Source of the DNA: Asterella californica
Lineage: Eukaryota; Streptophyta; Marchantiopsida; Marchantiales; Aytoniaceae
Assembly (NCBI GenBank): GCA_036924285.1
Contig: JAYKYS010000015.1
Span: 8,990,001-9,054,000 of the forward strand
Reading direction: 5' to 3'
DNA: 64,000 nucleotides
Position numbers and translations under genes: made by a program. The notes beneath the pieces were generated by a model that saw only the letters and a list, made by a program, of their open reading frames with translations, was not told the DNA's origin and ran no database searches. Below, piece by piece: positions 9,051 to 20,056 of this stretch (position 1 is its first letter; each line of letters begins with the position of its first letter).

Positions 9051-10189
9051 CAGTGCCTACTTGTGGATTAATTTATTACCTAATCCTTTCGTGGAGAAAG
9101 GTTAGATAATAAACTAAGCTCTAGATTTATCACCTATTAGTGGTGATTAATGAACTCTTTATGGTTTATGTCCTGCTCTTCTCGTGTTCCCAAGTGAAAT
9201 CAACGGTTAATACTTATAAGATTTTTCTCTTTTTTTAACACGGGGGAAAACACAAGCAGGAAGTGAAATTCTAAATCTAAAATGTTTTACGTTGCAGAAA
9301 GCCATCTGGCGCCACTTAGAATTGATATAATTTCTAGTTACAAATTCTTTAAATCTGAATAATGTATTTACAGGTATTTTACCATAAATTGTAGATTATT
9401 TTGAATAAAATATAATTTATTAAAATATGGATGTTCTGATTTAAAAGTCAAATGCAATTTAGAACGGATGATCGCTAGAAACAAATAAAGCATGTTAAAA
9501 TAAAAACTTCAACTAATGTGTTAAGTTAACATAATGTAAACTATTCTCAAAAACCACATAGCAAAAGTTATATGAAATATATTGCTAAATATCTAGACGA
9601 ATGGTTCAGACAAGATACATGACACTGTCAAATGAATATAACATGATATTACATTGACTTACATTTTACACTGGAGTTACATTTTAAAGTTATTTTGACA
9701 TAAAACTGATTAGAAGTGCAACAGAAGAAGGAAATATTATTACTATTATTCTTAGTTAAAAACACATAGAAATAAATAACTAAGTTTCTAAAAGATATAC
9801 TTTAAAAATCATATTGCTAATATACAAAAATTCCCCACATATCATACAAATATACAAGAGATGACACCTTGGGAAAAAACCACACGTCTATATGACGTCT
9901 ATATGAAGTCTATATGACGTGACAAGCCTAAACTATATTGGATATAGATACTTTTTCAGTATTTAAAAGAAAATCACTTGCCTTGCCATAATATCCATGC
10001 ATCAGCATTACCTCAAGCTTTCCTACCCCTTATTTTGATGAATGTGGCAGGAAAGCTGCTTTAAAATTTAAATATGTCCTAGAATATAAACACTTATCAC
10101 CTGTCTATCCTTCCTCCTTTTTGCTATGCGTTAGCATAGTTAGAAGTGACTTGTTTTCTCTTTCTTTTTCAAGTAAGAAGCGAGTTAGC
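9051..10189. other. AT-rich spacer with small palindromes
   Basis: No coding frame is supported. It holds a palindrome at about 9069-9115, a shorter one at 9128-9155, and an 11-bp unit (CGTCTATATGA) repeated three times at 9885-9917. The remainder is AT-rich and featureless. Confidence 0.5.
9069..9115. repeat. ~46-bp hairpin, AATTTATTACC family
   Basis: AATTTATTACCTAA followed by CCTTTC, a GTGGA loop, GAAAGG and TTAGATAATAAA makes a near-perfect stem-loop. Its arms are closely like those of the hairpin at 53316-53361, so it belongs to a dispersed family in this window. Confidence 0.65.
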
Positions 10190-10194
10190 CATGC

Positions 10195-10310
10195 GACACC
10201 ATTATTTAGGTCTCTTTTCCCGTGGGGCTTTCTGCAGCCAAATGTTCTTATTCTCATACGGACTGAACTCTCCCGGCAGGAGGATTACATTTCATGCCAC
10301 CCTGGCTATT
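10195..10310 (-). mobile_element. SINE-like fragment
   Basis: On the minus strand, about 35 bp (TGGCTGCAGAAAGCCCCAC, then AAAAGAG and CCTAAA) match the 3' body of the SINE at 30599-30731. The tRNA-like head is not convincing here, so this is either a truncated member or a relative sharing the tail. Boundaries are approximate. Confidence 0.45.
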
Positions 10311-10500
10311 GGAAGATGGGGCTTTCAACAAACTAATGTTCTTTAGAAATTATATAAGAATTATAAAATCAAAAAATCAAAAAAGATTCCTTGTCATGTA
10401 GTGTATTTTGTCGCATTATCTCTTTAAGAGGAAGGATGGATAGAAGGAATCTCGGTGAAGTCCAAAACGGAAGGAGAAAGGAGTTTAACGCATAGCCTAA

Positions 10501-10817
10501 GGCCCCAGGCGCACTATCAGTTTATCAGTTAAAGTTTCTGGTTTTTTATGGAGACCGGATCTCTCACGAGTGGTGAGTTTTCTGAGGTTTGAAAGACGTT
10601 TTTGTCTCCGAGAACTTGAGCCTACTGATATAAGCACACTTATCTCAGTTTTTCGAGACAGTTTGTGTCATTTTACAGTCTCGCACGCTTGAGCTGGTGA
10701 AAAATTCAAAGAGGGTACTCTGATGGAGCCTGCATGAATCAGTCCCAGTTTGTACGTTTCGTGCCTCCCGCTTGTTGAGAAAAAACAAAACACAAAACCT
10801 TAAGTGCGCCTGAGGCC
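10501..10817. mobile_element. PIF/Harbinger-type MITE, 317 bp
   Basis: Terminal inverted repeats GGCCCCAGGCGCACT (10501-10515) and AGTGCGCCTGAGGCC (10803-10817) differ at one position. They are flanked by TAA at 10498-10500 and 10818-10820. A TAA/TTA duplication with G-rich termini is the mark of PIF/Harbinger (Tourist-like) elements. No coding capacity is seen, so movement would need a transposase from elsewhere. Confidence 0.75.
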
Positions 10818-10820
10818 TAA

Positions 10821-11297
10821 GTATGCCGTATGGGTTATTTCCATATTGTCTTAGAACTTTCAGTCTGGATAAATGATGCTCCGCTCCGGCTCCGGCTGCT
10901 GACGGATGGGGCTGCCATTCACGGGTATAGTTCGTAACAAAACCGAGGAATGTCGATGAAAATGAGGAAGATCTACAACTGTATGTGACGACTGTTATGT
11001 ACATTAACGTGCTTAAATTGATAACTTGACAGATTTTCTGTCGCATTAACAAAGTCAGGCTTACGATGGTCTCCACGTGGGGACAAACTGGAGGTGATGC
11101 TGCAAGAGTCGATCGTCAATGCCAAGGGAATGTGTTAAGCTCGAAGAGGATTGCCTGCGGATTCCGCTTGACTTGAGCCTACAAATGAACAAGTGTCGAT
11201 GTAGAGCCGGCTGGCTGCCGCCTCCGTCCAGCTGCAGCTGGGACCCATTAGACCTCGTCCAATTCTCCATTCAACTTGTAAAGATCGTTCACTCCCA
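10821..11297. other. spacer upstream of the LRR gene
   Basis: No coding frame or repeat is supported. It would hold the distal promoter of the LRR receptor gene that starts at 11475. Confidence 0.4.
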
Positions 11298-11321
11298 CAT
11301 TCAAATATATAGATTTGAATG
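11298..11321 (+). promoter_or_regulatory. candidate TATA box within a palindrome, LRR gene
   Basis: AAATATATAG (11303-11312) lies about 165 bp upstream of the ATG at 11475. It sits in a palindrome with perfect 9-bp arms, CATTCAAAT (11298-11306) and ATTTGAATG (11313-11321). Distance and sequence suit a plant TATA box; transcription start is not shown. Confidence 0.4.
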
Positions 11322-14300
11322 TTTCCCCCGTTACATTAGTGGGAGCTGCCTTCACTTCACTACCATAGTTTGTGGAGGGAGGTAAGAAGTGACGACGTCA
11401 AGGAGCAGCTGAGTCCGATATTATCGTGAGAACGTCGAGGTCCAGAAAGCTGGCGCGACGGTGTTGTAGCTAGTATGGCAATCTTCGGAAATAATGGGCT
11501 GCTCGTTCTGGCTGCGCTCTTGGTCTGCTGGACTGGATGCTTTCTGCAGCACGCAGCTGCAACCACAAACTCTGATGACCGTAAACTTTCTCCGCCTGCC
11601 TGTCACGTACTTGCATCTCATGCTGAAGAAAGAATCAACCATATGCATCCTGAGCTGGACTAACGATCATCAATGTTGCGATGGGTAACGGCTGTGATCG
11701 ATGAATTAATGTGGAAGAAATTCGTACCATCTTCCTGACGAGCTACGGTGGTAGTTAGCGTCTTCCCTCCTCCCGCTTTATTTTCATCGCGAATGAAGGC
11801 TGGAAAAGAAAGGATCGAATAAATCTAGAAATAGTAAATCTGAATTGGTGGATGATTCGATAGTATATGGTGGGCAGGCCCGGAACAGATTTATTGTCGC
11901 AGTAATCAGTGCCCATGCTTTACTTTGTATATTGAAGGGGAAGAGAGTAAAGTAATTCACCACTAGGTAGAGAATTCGAAATATATCTCGACGGATTCCG
12001 AAGCGCTTTCTTACTGGAAAGCTTCCGTTTTCAATGCTGCTGTAGACCACTGTGATGGGATGTCTGCTGGTGATTCAAGTCAACAGCACCTTGAGTTACC
12101 GATGAGACCTCTAGAGGGCAAGAGTAAATATATTATACAGGGTTCTCTGTGAAAGCAGTTGACAACGAACTCTCTTTTACATTCCGCTCGATGCTCAGAA
12201 TAGACCTTGGAATAACAACACATGTAGACTGAAGCATTCCCGGTGTTAATTCATCACGGCAGCTGCTGTCGTGATAAGAAGGAGACAGTCGATCGTGACA
12301 CAGTTGCAACGTTAACCTTCAGGAAACTAGTGCGGGATTTGTGTTCCTGTGGTTAAAATTGTCTGCGTTTGCTTGCAGTGGCTGCATTGAATGCTTTAGC
12401 GACGGCTTGGAATGGACAGAGCGCCTTATCGTCGTGGGTTGGGGACGACCCTTGTGCTAGTAAGTGGCTTGGAATCACCTGCGATCAGGATGGCGCAGTC
12501 ATCCAACTGTAAGTCCTCTTGGCCATCGAATCCAGTCTTTCCCTGTTTCATGCTTTGAATCGCAACCATGTGCGTCGACATCAAACACTATGAGGGTCCA
12601 AGTATGACTGAATTTCTGGGTAACTTTGATGGCTGGCCAGGAATTTGGTGAACATGAACCTGTCAGGCACCATACCGGCGGCCATTGGAGACTTGTCGAA
12701 TCTTCACGCTCTGTAAGTAGCACAGCTCGTTGCTGGCATGGTCGGTCCCGAAGTGAAGTGTCCAGATCTGCAGCTGTGGATTTCACCCCACTTGAGCTTC
12801 CAGGTCTTGTGAATGTTTTCTCGCACAAACTCTCTATGGACCACCTCAGTTTCAGGACTGAACCTTTTGAGCTGAACGGAACCGGTGTTGTGAACAGGGA
12901 GTTGTCGGTGAATCCGAATCTCGGTGGTACGCTTCCAGTTGAGTTGGGAAATCTACTCAGCTTGACGTCTTTGTAAGTATCTATCGAACTGTTGCCAGCA
13001 GTGATCGGTTACTTGTCAAATGGTTTTTGCGCTGATGGTTTAGTCCGGTTTCGAGTCGACCTCGCAACGCTAGGCTACACGCCTTAGTCTTAAGTCTTGA
13101 CGGATGTGTTGTCGTTTTCATTGTCTGGATATACAGGAGCATACAACAATGTGCCATCACGGGTTCGATTCCCCCGGCACTGTCCAAGTTGGTCCGGCTT
13201 GAGTTCTTGTAAGTGTGGTACGATTTCCCGGCGCACTGTTGGTCCTCGGATGAAGCATGTTCAGGCGAGCAGATTTTCACTTTGATGGAATTTTTCGTTC
13301 TATGAGTCTTAGTGTCGATCGATGTACTTTACAGAGCACTGAACGGTAACCAGATGAATGGGTTTATTCCACGCGAAATTGGTCGTCTTCCGGGTTTGTA
13401 CTGGTTCGATATATCTCTGAACCGCATCGGTGGTAATCTACCCATCTCGTCGGATAATGAAGATGACATTGGCCTCGACAACCTGACCAGTATAAAACAC
13501 TTGTAAGTTACGAGTTCCATACGTTTCCTGCGAGCCTAATTTAGAATCTTGTTTACATTTCTACGAGGAGAGACTAAAGACTTAACATTCTGACGGTGAA
13601 TCTCTGCTCTCCGCTCCTTGCAGCCATTTCAGCAACAACACACTGCAAGGATTTATTCCAGCGCAGATTTTCAATCTGCCCAGTCTCCTTCACTTGTACG
13701 TTGGTAAATTCTGAGTCTGCGCTACCGAGCCTTTAGTTGCTGATGTTGGTCTGAGGCTAGAATCTGACTTTGGTGTCCCATGGTGGGCTCGCTGCTGTGT
13801 ACGCAGATTGTTGGACGGTAACACCTTCATTGGGGATATTCCCAATACTACCGTGAATGCACCAATCTCGATCATGTAAGGACCTGCCTTTGTCTCTCAA
13901 ACATAGTGGTTTATCAAGTCTACTATGGGAATGGTGTGATCTGATTTTATTAATGCGTCGTGCAGGAGGTTGGATAACAATCAACTAACTGGACCGATTC
14001 CGGAGTCCTGGGGCGAAGTGAAAAGCCTCACGGAAATGTAAGTATATGATGTGCGGATCAAGGGAAGGGAAAGCTTATGCAGTTTGGTTACTCTTGGAAG
14101 TCACGATACATCTCCTTTATGCAGTTTGTACATGGAACTGAAGTATGTCCTTCGGCAATTTTTGTAGTCACATCAACAATAATATGCTCCAGGGAATCAT
14201 TCCGGATTTGAGCCAACTGCAAAATCTCATGGTCCTGTAAGTATATATGCACACTTGATTGAAACCTCATGACGTATCCAGGTATTTCTCCTTAAGCGTT

Positions 14301-14867
14301 TTGAAGGCTGACAGAAACATACGTCTTCATGGCAATCAGAGACACGAGCAACAATCAGTTCTCACCGCAGCCCTTACCAGGATTTCTGTCAAGCTTGGAA
14401 TTGCAGTCCCTTCAGACCTTGTAAGTTTTAAGGTTTTATTCAAACCTCTCTGTACGTTTTCTCTTTCTAGTTGATGTATCACCATGAAAGCGGTGTTTTG
14501 CTCATAAACGTGGTCTAGATCCATGAGACGCTCCAATCTGCAAGGGTCGGTGCCTTCGACACTCTTCAGTAACCCACTCATCCAGAAAATGTGAGTTTCC
14601 AGCACTTCCCTTTGAAGTCTCCAGTTTTATCTTTATTTGAAAATTTCTCTTTTGGTGTTTTCGAGTCTGTCTGTAGATGCCTGAGCCGGGAATGTAATGT
14701 TCTATTACAGCGATCTGAGCGATAACCAGTTGAACGGAACATTGTCGTTTGGAGAAATTGGGCCACTTCTGCAATACATCAACCTGGAGGCTAATAACAT
14801 CGTAGCAGTTGTAGGCTTGCCATCACGACCTGGGGATAATGTCACGATCCAAACTCTTTTGTAAGTT

Positions 14868-14889
14868 TCCTTCCTTCCTTCCTTCCTTC
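14868..14889. repeat. TTCC microsatellite in intron 13
   Basis: Several tandem TTCC units directly after the donor site of intron 13. It is a short simple repeat with no likely effect on splicing. Confidence 0.7.
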
Positions 14890-15193
14890 ATTGCTTCCAA
14901 CAAGTCAAATTCCACCTAAAGAGTATGGGTCTTCACAGGCTTACCTCGATAAAATGGTTGTGCTGATTGTGAGGATGTGGGTGCAGACTCAAAGGAAACC
15001 CAGTCTGTAAGAACTCCTCAGAGGAATTCTGCGTGGATGATGCTGGAGCTTGAGCCTTCTAGCCGCAGTCACCTTTCTGCGACGGTAAAAACTGCTCCGA
15101 AGGATAGGTCCTTCACGGTGGCTCCTGTGTCTGCGGTGACGCTACGGTTTGCCGCTTGCTGCTCAATTCCCCCCCTTACCTCGTTCTCGACTA

Positions 15194-15198
15194 CTATG
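15194..15198 (+). repeat. copia target-site duplication, left
   Basis: CTATG here is repeated at 20225-20229 directly outside the right LTR. Five bases is the normal size for Ty1/copia integration. It places the element inside exon 14 of the LRR gene. Confidence 0.85.
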
Positions 15199-15477
15199 TG
15201 TTGAATAAGACGAGAGTTAGCAGTAGCTCACACACAGCTGCGTACAGGGATCAGACAATGGCTTTCATCATCTCCAGAGTAGAGGTCATTGGGGGTTGCC
15301 TCAGAGAAAGAACGGAGAACAAAGAGTTACAAGGAGGTATTACAAGAAGGAGTTACAACGCAGTTACACTAGAGGGAGCTACGACCAGATACTGAAGAGG
15401 GAGAAAGGAACTGAGAGGTCATAGTCAAAAGTCATAGTCAAAAGAGAAAGAACGTGAACTTATATTATCTTTCAACA
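15199..15477 (-). repeat. copia 3' LTR (left), 279 bp
   Basis: It starts TGTTGAATAAG and ends TCTTTCAACA on the plus strand, with matching TG/CA ends, next to the CTATG duplication. Positions 15310-15477 match 20057-20224 of the other LTR closely; 15199-15309 has no counterpart there. Confidence 0.85.
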
Positions 15478-16664
15478 CCCCCTCGTAAGATCACGGGCAG
15501 TTCACATATACCAAGACCATTTCTCAGTTTATCAAACTGAGGTTTAGACAATGGTTTAATGAATATATCTGCTAGTTGGTCATCAGTATGTACCCAAGTG
15601 GCACATACCTCTCTACTTTGTATTTTGTCACGAATAAAATAGACTTGCACCTCAATGTGCTTTGTCCTCGCATGATGGACTAGATTTCTGGCAAGAGCAA
15701 TGCTACTCATGTTATCAGTGAAAATGGTAGTTGGTTCTCTTTGAATCTCTCCCAGATCTTCCAACATCCATCTTATCCACACGACTTCCTGAACTACATT
15801 ACACAGTCCACGATATTCGGCTTCTGTGGATGACAAAGAAGAAACCTTCTGTTTCTTACTTTGCCAAGTAACAGCTGCACCTGCAAGCAGGAAGGCATAA
15901 CCAGATCTTGATTTCCGGTCTATGACATCATCTGCCCAGTCAACATCCGTAAAGCCTATTAGAACTTTAGGAGTAATTGAAGTAAACTTCAGTCCATGAA
16001 ACGTAGTACCTTTCAGATACCTGAGTACTCGCTTCGCTGTCTTCAAATGTGGAACTCTTGGATCCTCCATCTCCTGGCCAAGCTTGCTTACAGCGTAAGT
16101 TAGATCTGGTCTGGTCGTTACAACCAAGTAGATCAGCTTTCCAACTAGTCTCTTGTACTCAGTTTTATCAACCGCTTCGTCAAATCCATGCTGAGTAGAC
16201 CAATCTTTCAAAAGTATCATTGGAGTAGGCACTGGCTTGCAGTCCTGCATCTGATACTCCCTCACTGTATCGTTGATGTACTTATCCTGTACAAGGTACA
16301 GATCTTCTCCATCTTCGACTAAATGAACTCCAAGACAATAGGTAAGTCTGCCAAGGTCAGTCATCTCGAACTCTATAGATAACTGTAACTTCACTAAAGA
16401 GATAACTTCTTCATTGCTGCCTGAAAAGATTACATCATCCACATACAGCAGCAACGCTATTCTCCCTTTTGCTGTAACTAGGATATATAGATTAGGATCT
16501 CCCCTTGTAGAAGAGAAACCCTTCTTCCTTAAGAAACTGTCTATCTTAGTAAACCAAGCTCTAGGAGCTTGCTTAAGGCCATACAAGGCTTTACGAAGTT
16601 TGTATACTAATTGTTCTTTTCCAGCAACCTGAAAACCTTGTGGCTGCTGTATGTATACTTCCTC
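15465..16664 (-). pseudogene. copia reverse transcriptase (C-terminal part) and RNase H
   Basis: The frame contains ALYGLKQAPRAW, the reverse transcriptase active site LLLYVDDVIFSG, a connection region with YRRLVGKLIYL-like spacing (YKRLVGKLIYLV), and RNase H motifs (SSTEAEYRGL, DNMSSIALARN, TKHIEVQVYFIRD). Together these copy the element RNA and degrade the template. It ends a few bases inside the LTR, as usual. A TAA at 16665-16667 separates it in the same frame from the upstream pol part (after NDKI, before EEVYIQQPQGF), a single nonsense change. Confidence 0.9.
15478..15485 (-). promoter_or_regulatory. copia polypurine tract
   Basis: On the minus strand CGAGGGGG directly precedes the LTR start TGTTGAAAG. 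This is where plus-strand DNA synthesis is primed in LTR retrotransposons. Confidence 0.75.
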
Positions 16665-17879
16665 TTATATCTTATCATTCAGAAAAGCATTCTTCACATC
16701 TAGTTGCCATACTTTCCAGTTATGAAGCATAGAATATGCTATTAGCAGCCTAACTGGAGTCATCTTCGCTATAGGAGTAAACGTCTCATCATAGTCCTCC
16801 CCTTGCTGCTGTAGATAGCCCTTGGCTACAAGTCGAGCCTTATATCTCTGAACTGTACCATCAGCATGGTACCACTTCATTTTGTACACCCATTTGGTTC
16901 CAATCAACTTCTTCTCTTCAAGAAGAGTTGTCAAGAACCAAGTATCGTTTTTCTGCAATGCAGTAAACTCCTCCTTCATTGCCTTTGTCCACTTCTCAGA
17001 CTTCATAGCATCTTCGAACTTCAGTGGTTCTGCGTTATCAATCGCCTTTGCTAACCACATCTCAGCAAGTCGAGCAGGTAGCCTCCTGATTCGAGTAGAT
17101 CTTCTTACTTGATTCGGAAGTGGTACTGAAGTTGGTACTGTAACTTGTGTGGGAAGATCTACTACCAACTCAGGCGAGTGCACGATATGTTCTGTTTGAG
17201 CAACATCAACATCTACATCACCTCTAACAGCTTCTGGTACATTCTCATCAGACTGATTATCTTGTAACATATCAGAAAGAGAAAATCTGAAAGCTAGACT
17301 AGTACCATTGGAGGTAGTGGTAGTCTCCTTCTTCTCTACCTCAAGATGAGCAGTATGATTTTCCTCATCAAAGAAAACATCCCTACTAATGACAATCTTC
17401 TCTTTGCTGTCAAGTAGTTTGTATCCCTTCGTTTGTTCAGAGTTGCCTATGAAAGTGCAAACTTTAGAGCATTCGTCTAACTTCCTCCTCAACTCTCTAG
17501 GCACAAGTACATAGGCCTTACACCCAAAAACTCGAAGATTTATACCTGTGAAGGCCTCTTCAGGGCTCATACCTTCCACCACCTTTGTTGGACTCCGGTT
17601 GAGAAGGTAAACTGCAGTGTTAACTGCTTCAGCCCACAGCTTCCTAGGTAGTCCTCCATCCTTGAGTAGACATCTGGTTACTTCAGCAACCACTCTGTTC
17701 TTCCTCTCCACCACTCTGTTTTGTTGTGGAGTATAAGGTGCACTTAGTTGTCGTATGATGCCTTTGGACTTGTGGAAAGCCTCAGCGGCTTTGGACAGAA
17801 ACTCCCCTCCTCTGTCACTCCTGATTTTTCGGATTTTTCTGCTAGTCTGAAGCTCAACTTCAGTTATGAAGTCTTTCAT
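16665..17879 (-). pseudogene. copia integrase core and N-terminal reverse transcriptase
   Basis: IRSDRGGEF carries the second integrase catalytic Asp and PYTPQQNRVVERKNR the catalytic Glu. These are followed by a GKT-poor linker, then the start of the reverse transcriptase (MKEEFTALQKNDTW, KARLVAKGYLQQ, WQLDVKNAFLNDKI). The frame ends at the nonsense codon 16665-16667. At its upstream end the junction near 17915 joins SLG directly to KNEAFTHMKDF with a change of frame. The roughly 25 residues usual between these points (the FIDDYSR-type stretch) are absent, so a deletion removed part of the integrase core. Confidence 0.88.
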
Positions 17880-18328
17880 GTGTGTGAAAGCTTCATTCTT
17901 CTACCTAATGATGGAGGATCAATGGGTCCTGCTAGATCTATATGCAATAAATCTAGTGGAGCTGTAGCCCTTCTTGCTGCTGAAGGGAACTTCTTCTGAA
18001 CCTGTTTTCTCTTCAAGCAGATCTCACATGGCTTGTGCAAAGAATCGAATTTCTGGACTCCTTCAACTAGGTTGAACTTGTACAGCAAGTTCATTCTATC
18101 TTAACTCATGTGACCTAGCCTTCTGTGTCACAGATCCATCTTCTCTTGTACAGTAGCAGCAAGCAAAACTTCAGGTAAGGAAGTAGCTTCAAGCTCATAT
18201 AAATGACCTACCACATTACCTCTTGCTACTACACCTTGATTGTCTTGTATGTTGCATCCTTTGTTGTTGAAGTTGATGTAAAAACCAGCTTGGACTAACC
18301 TCCCAACACTGAGCAAGTTATGCACCAC
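17876..18328 (-). pseudogene. copia GAG-pre-integrase / integrase zinc-binding part
   Basis: Two short frames (18128-18328 and 17876-18094) contain HNLLSVGRLVQAGF, then LHKPCEICLKRKQ (the second half of the HHCC zinc-binding domain) and LHIDLAGPI, whose Asp is the first catalytic residue of copia integrases. A stop and frameshift between the two pieces separate them from each other and from the gag-protease frame. Confidence 0.82.
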
Positions 18329-18355
18329 ACTAGGTATGTACCAAACTCCCTCAAC

Positions 18356-19412
18356 TCAAAATATTGCTCCAGTAGGTAGTTGGAGGTGAATATCACATTG
18401 TCCTTTAACTTCGTATCTCTCACCATCTCCTAGACCAATTGTTGGTCCATTGGTGATCTCCTGAAAGTTGTGGAACCACTCTCGAATGGAAGAGATATGG
18501 TTAGATGCTCCAGAATCTATCCACCATGGATGATCTAACTTACTAGTGTACAGAACAGTAAAAAACAGCTGCTCATTACCTTCTCCTGGAGACTTAGTCT
18601 GAGCAAGATTTGCTCTGTTTTTGTCCTTATCAATACCTTCGTGTCTTGTCTTCAATCTGCACTCACGAGCAAAGTGGTCTGGTTTATCACAATAGTGACA
18701 GGTTCCATTCTTGCGCTTCTTGTCACCTTGTGCATGTGCGAAAGAGCCTCTTCCTTGGTTGCCTGATCCAGCTCTGCTATTCCATCTTTTGTTGAGAGGA
18801 AATGGTTTCCTCTTCCCTCGAATGTTTCCTCTCTGTTTGTTGATGTGCAGCAAAACAGATTCGTCACTTGCTGCTTTTCTTTTGTTCTTTTGTTCGATGT
18901 TGATTTCTTCTTGTAGCACCAAACTCTCCAATTCGTCCATCTCAATCTTTCCAGGACGTACCTCCATAGCCTTCACAAATGCCTCATAAGCAGAAGGGAG
19001 ACTTTCAAGAAACGAATGAATAGCTTCTGAACTCTCAACTCTTCCTCCTAAGGTTTTGATGTCCTGTAAGAGAGATTTGAGGGCCATAAAATGATCCTCA
19101 ATGCTCTTACCCTCTTGCATCTGCAAGGTTGCGAGCTTACCCTTTAGAACTCTCAACTTCCCTTCTTTCGCCACTTCATGTTTCCTGGTAAATATATCCC
19201 ATGCTTCTTTCGAAGTTTCTGTATCTAGGATATCAACTAGTTGTGCATCTTTCACTGTCATCTTGATAATAGAAAGTGCTAACTGACAGACAACTTCCAC
19301 AAGTCATATCCAGCAAGTATGGCCTGTACCCTAGCTCTCCAGATAGAGTAGTTCGAAGTATTCAACTTATGAGAATCAGAAAGTAAGTTCTCAGTTATGG
19401 TAACTGAAGTCA
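18356..19412 (-). pseudogene. copia gag and protease
   Basis: Gag starts at the ATG at 19410-19412 (MTSVTITENLLSDSHKL, then YSIWRARVQAILAGYDLW). A one-base frameshift near 19295 breaks it, and the frame then continues for about 314 codons. A CCHC knuckle CHYCDKPDHFAREC (18658-18699) precedes the protease motif WWIDSGASNHIS, where DSG is the aspartic protease active site. Gag forms the particle that packages the RNA; the protease matures the polyprotein. A further stop just after the protease separates it from pol. Confidence 0.88.
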
Positions 19413-20056
19413 TTGTACACTATGACGAAACTGGTCTAACCGAGCAGTCTCCAAATGAAACGAAACTTGGCATGCGTGTTGGCAAAGTGAAAGTAGGACC
19501 TCTATGTGCGAGAGGTGTGGGGTAGGGGTAGACCTCGGAAAATTTTAGTTTCTCCAAAAAAGGTCTATAAGGTCTTCAAATTGACGGTCAAAGTTCGACA
19601 GAGGTTTCTAACAGTTTCTGACAGTTTGAAACGAGGTCAAAATCGGTCAGAAAAAATTTTGTTGGAAAGGTATTAGATATCCGATAGATAAAGTGCCCTC
19701 AAAATTTGCAGAAAACATCTCTAATCCTCTCAAAACGCTGGTCAAATGTGAGTTTCGGGTAACTTTTCACCATCACGGAAAATCCAAGAAAGAGTGTATC
19801 CTACTTAATTTGACTCTTCCTGACAAGACACCATACGTGGGTGCCCTTGAAATCGTCAAAAAACTTCCAGAAACTCCTCAAAATCGAGTTTCAAACTCTC
19901 TGGAACTGTAAAATAGTCTCAAAAAATGAAAAGTTTTGAGCACTCACACTTCCCACATACGTGTTTTTCTCACACAGTCAAGAGTACTTCTGCATCCTCA
20001 CTCATATACTCTTTTCCTTAGATGGAACCTTCCGTTCCTCCTGTCAAACCCCCTGG
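19413..20056 (-). other. copia 5' leader, lacking the LTR end and primer-binding site
   Basis: This stretch should contain the end of the 5' LTR and a tRNA primer-binding site next to it. Neither is found: no sequence like 15199-15309 occurs and no TGGTATCAGAGC-like site is visible. The region is instead rich in GTCAAA and GGTC motifs and may be leader sequence plus a replacement or deletion. Confidence 0.55.

Larger units (their letters stand above)
11475..15198 (+). pseudogene. LRR receptor-like (LRR-VIII type) ectodomain gene, exons 1-14, disrupted
   Basis: Exons: 11475-11580, 12379-12508, 12641-12712, 12898-12972, 13137-13208, 13335-13502, 13624-13695, 13807-13875, 13966-14037, 14168-14236, 14340-14420, 14519-14590, 14711-14860, and 14987 to the copia insertion. 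All introns are GT-AG. From exon 2 onward each exon ends after the second base of a codon, and most exons are one 69-81-nt LRR. Exon 1 codes a signal peptide (MAIFGNNGLLVLAALLVC). Exon 2 is the N-terminal cap with W and paired Cys (DDPCASKWLGITC). Exons 3-13 are LRRs such as NLSGTIPAAIGDLSNL. Exon 14 has the C-terminal cap (LKGNPVC, later GSCVCG and LLLNSPPYLVL). This order recalls plant LRR-VIII-1 receptor kinases (the HPCA1 group). Exon 14 holds three in-frame stops (15051 TGA, 15060 TAG, 15105 TAG) and is cut by a copia element, so the gene is dead. No splice choice I tried removes all stops. Confidence 0.82.

Noticed and set aside
15007..15068. A possible intron (GTAAGA...GCAG) removing two of the three stops in exon 14
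   Set aside because: Splicing it would put the following sequence in a frame that meets TAA within eight codons, and the peptide it would remove fits the expected cap region with paired Cys.
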